The position numbers were made by a program, and so were the translations under genes. The notes below the pieces were generated by a model. It did not search any database. It was not told the DNA's origin and saw nothing but the letters and a program-made list of their open reading frames with translations. This document shows positions 5,479 to 5,713 of a stretch of DNA of 5,713 bases, piece after piece (position 1 is the stretch's first letter; each line of letters begins with the position of its first letter). The DNA is taken from the NCBI GenBank assembly GCA_007116205.1, contig SKIY01000080.1:1-5713 (forward strand). The letters are read 5' to 3'. The DNA comes from Candidatus Izemoplasma sp. (GTDB taxonomy: Bacteria; Bacillota_I; Bacilli_A; Izemoplasmatales; Izemoplasmataceae).

Positions 5479-5713
5479 ATGAGACAAAAAAAAGGTCGTT
5501 ACTCAAACAAAGAACATATTATTGAATGTTTTTTAAAGTCAGATCGCACCTTGCGTATGATCTTAGCAATGAGTTTTGTTGTTTTAGCATTGTTAATTAC
5601 AGCACTCGTATATTTTACCGGAGGGATTAAATACGTCTATTCCCACGGAATGTATTTACCGATTGTTTTAGGAGCGATGTATTTCGGTGTAAAAGGCGGC
5701 CTCTTATACGGGG
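5479..5713 (+). CDS. Membrane sensor protein, N-terminal part (cut by window end)
   Basis: 78 codons are visible and the frame is open at the end. A basic cytoplasmic N-terminus (MRQKKGRYSNKEH) leads to a membrane helix at about 27-46, then TGGIKYVYSHGMYLPIVLGAMYFG and the start of a second helix ending in a glycine pair. The GIKYVYSH..YLPI..GAMYFG.KGG pattern resembles the multi-helix sensor domain often found before GGDEF, HD-GYP or PAS domains; this comes from memory and the output domain lies outside the window. ATG 5479 has AAAGG at 5466-5470 as ribosome binding site. An in-frame GTG at 5470, with AAGGGA at 5458-5463, is an alternative start adding three residues. No promoter is evident between the terminator and the start. 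Confidence 0.65.
   Translation, partial: MRQKKGRYSNKEHIIECFLKSDRTLRMILAMSFVVLALLITALVYFTGGIKYVYSHGMYLPIVLGAMYFGVKGGLLYG

Overview
The window looks like chromosomal DNA from a low-GC Gram-positive bacterium (Bacillota, or a wall-less or near wall-less relative such as the Acholeplasma/Izemoplasma side of Mycoplasmatota). The reasons are the AT-rich composition, strong GGAGG-type ribosome binding sites, sigma-A-type promoters and close packing on one strand. Every tryptophan I located (six, in four genes) is TGG, and none of the genes has an internal in-frame TGA. This argues for the standard bacterial code rather than the Mycoplasma/Spiroplasma code. The exact genus is inference.

All genes read on the + strand, in three transcription units plus one cut gene. 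(1) 18-2298: an extended -10 promoter, then two overlapping genes (ATGA junction) for the two subunits of an NfnAB-type electron-bifurcating NADH-dependent ferredoxin:NADP+ oxidoreductase, closed by a hairpin terminator. (2) 2300-3774: a TTGACA-N17-TAAACT promoter followed by a perfect 19-bp inverted repeat that closely resembles the FabT operator. Then come a DegV-family (FakB-like) fatty-acid-binding protein and a MarR-family regulator resembling FabT. (3) 3712-5454: a promoter buried inside the terminator hairpin of unit 2. Then come a PadR-family regulator, a small two-helix membrane protein of the permease-prefix type, and a second DegV protein, closed by a strong terminator. (4) From about 5470 or 5479 to the window end: the start of a membrane protein resembling the N-terminal sensor domain of cyclic-di-GMP-type signalling proteins.

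Units 2 and 3 share a theme. Each pairs a small winged-helix regulator with a DegV/FakB-like lipid carrier, and the two carriers are clear paralogs. FakB proteins present fatty acids to the kinase FakA for incorporation into phospholipids, and FabT represses lipid genes in response to acyl-ACP. The simplest reading is therefore a locus for exogenous fatty-acid use and membrane lipid homeostasis, with unit 2 under its own FabT-like feedback and unit 3 tied to a membrane-associated partner. NfnAB supplies NADPH and is probably only an adjacent housekeeping unit. No RNA genes, insertion sequences or CRISPR arrays are visible. No intergenic stretch exceeds about 115 bases.
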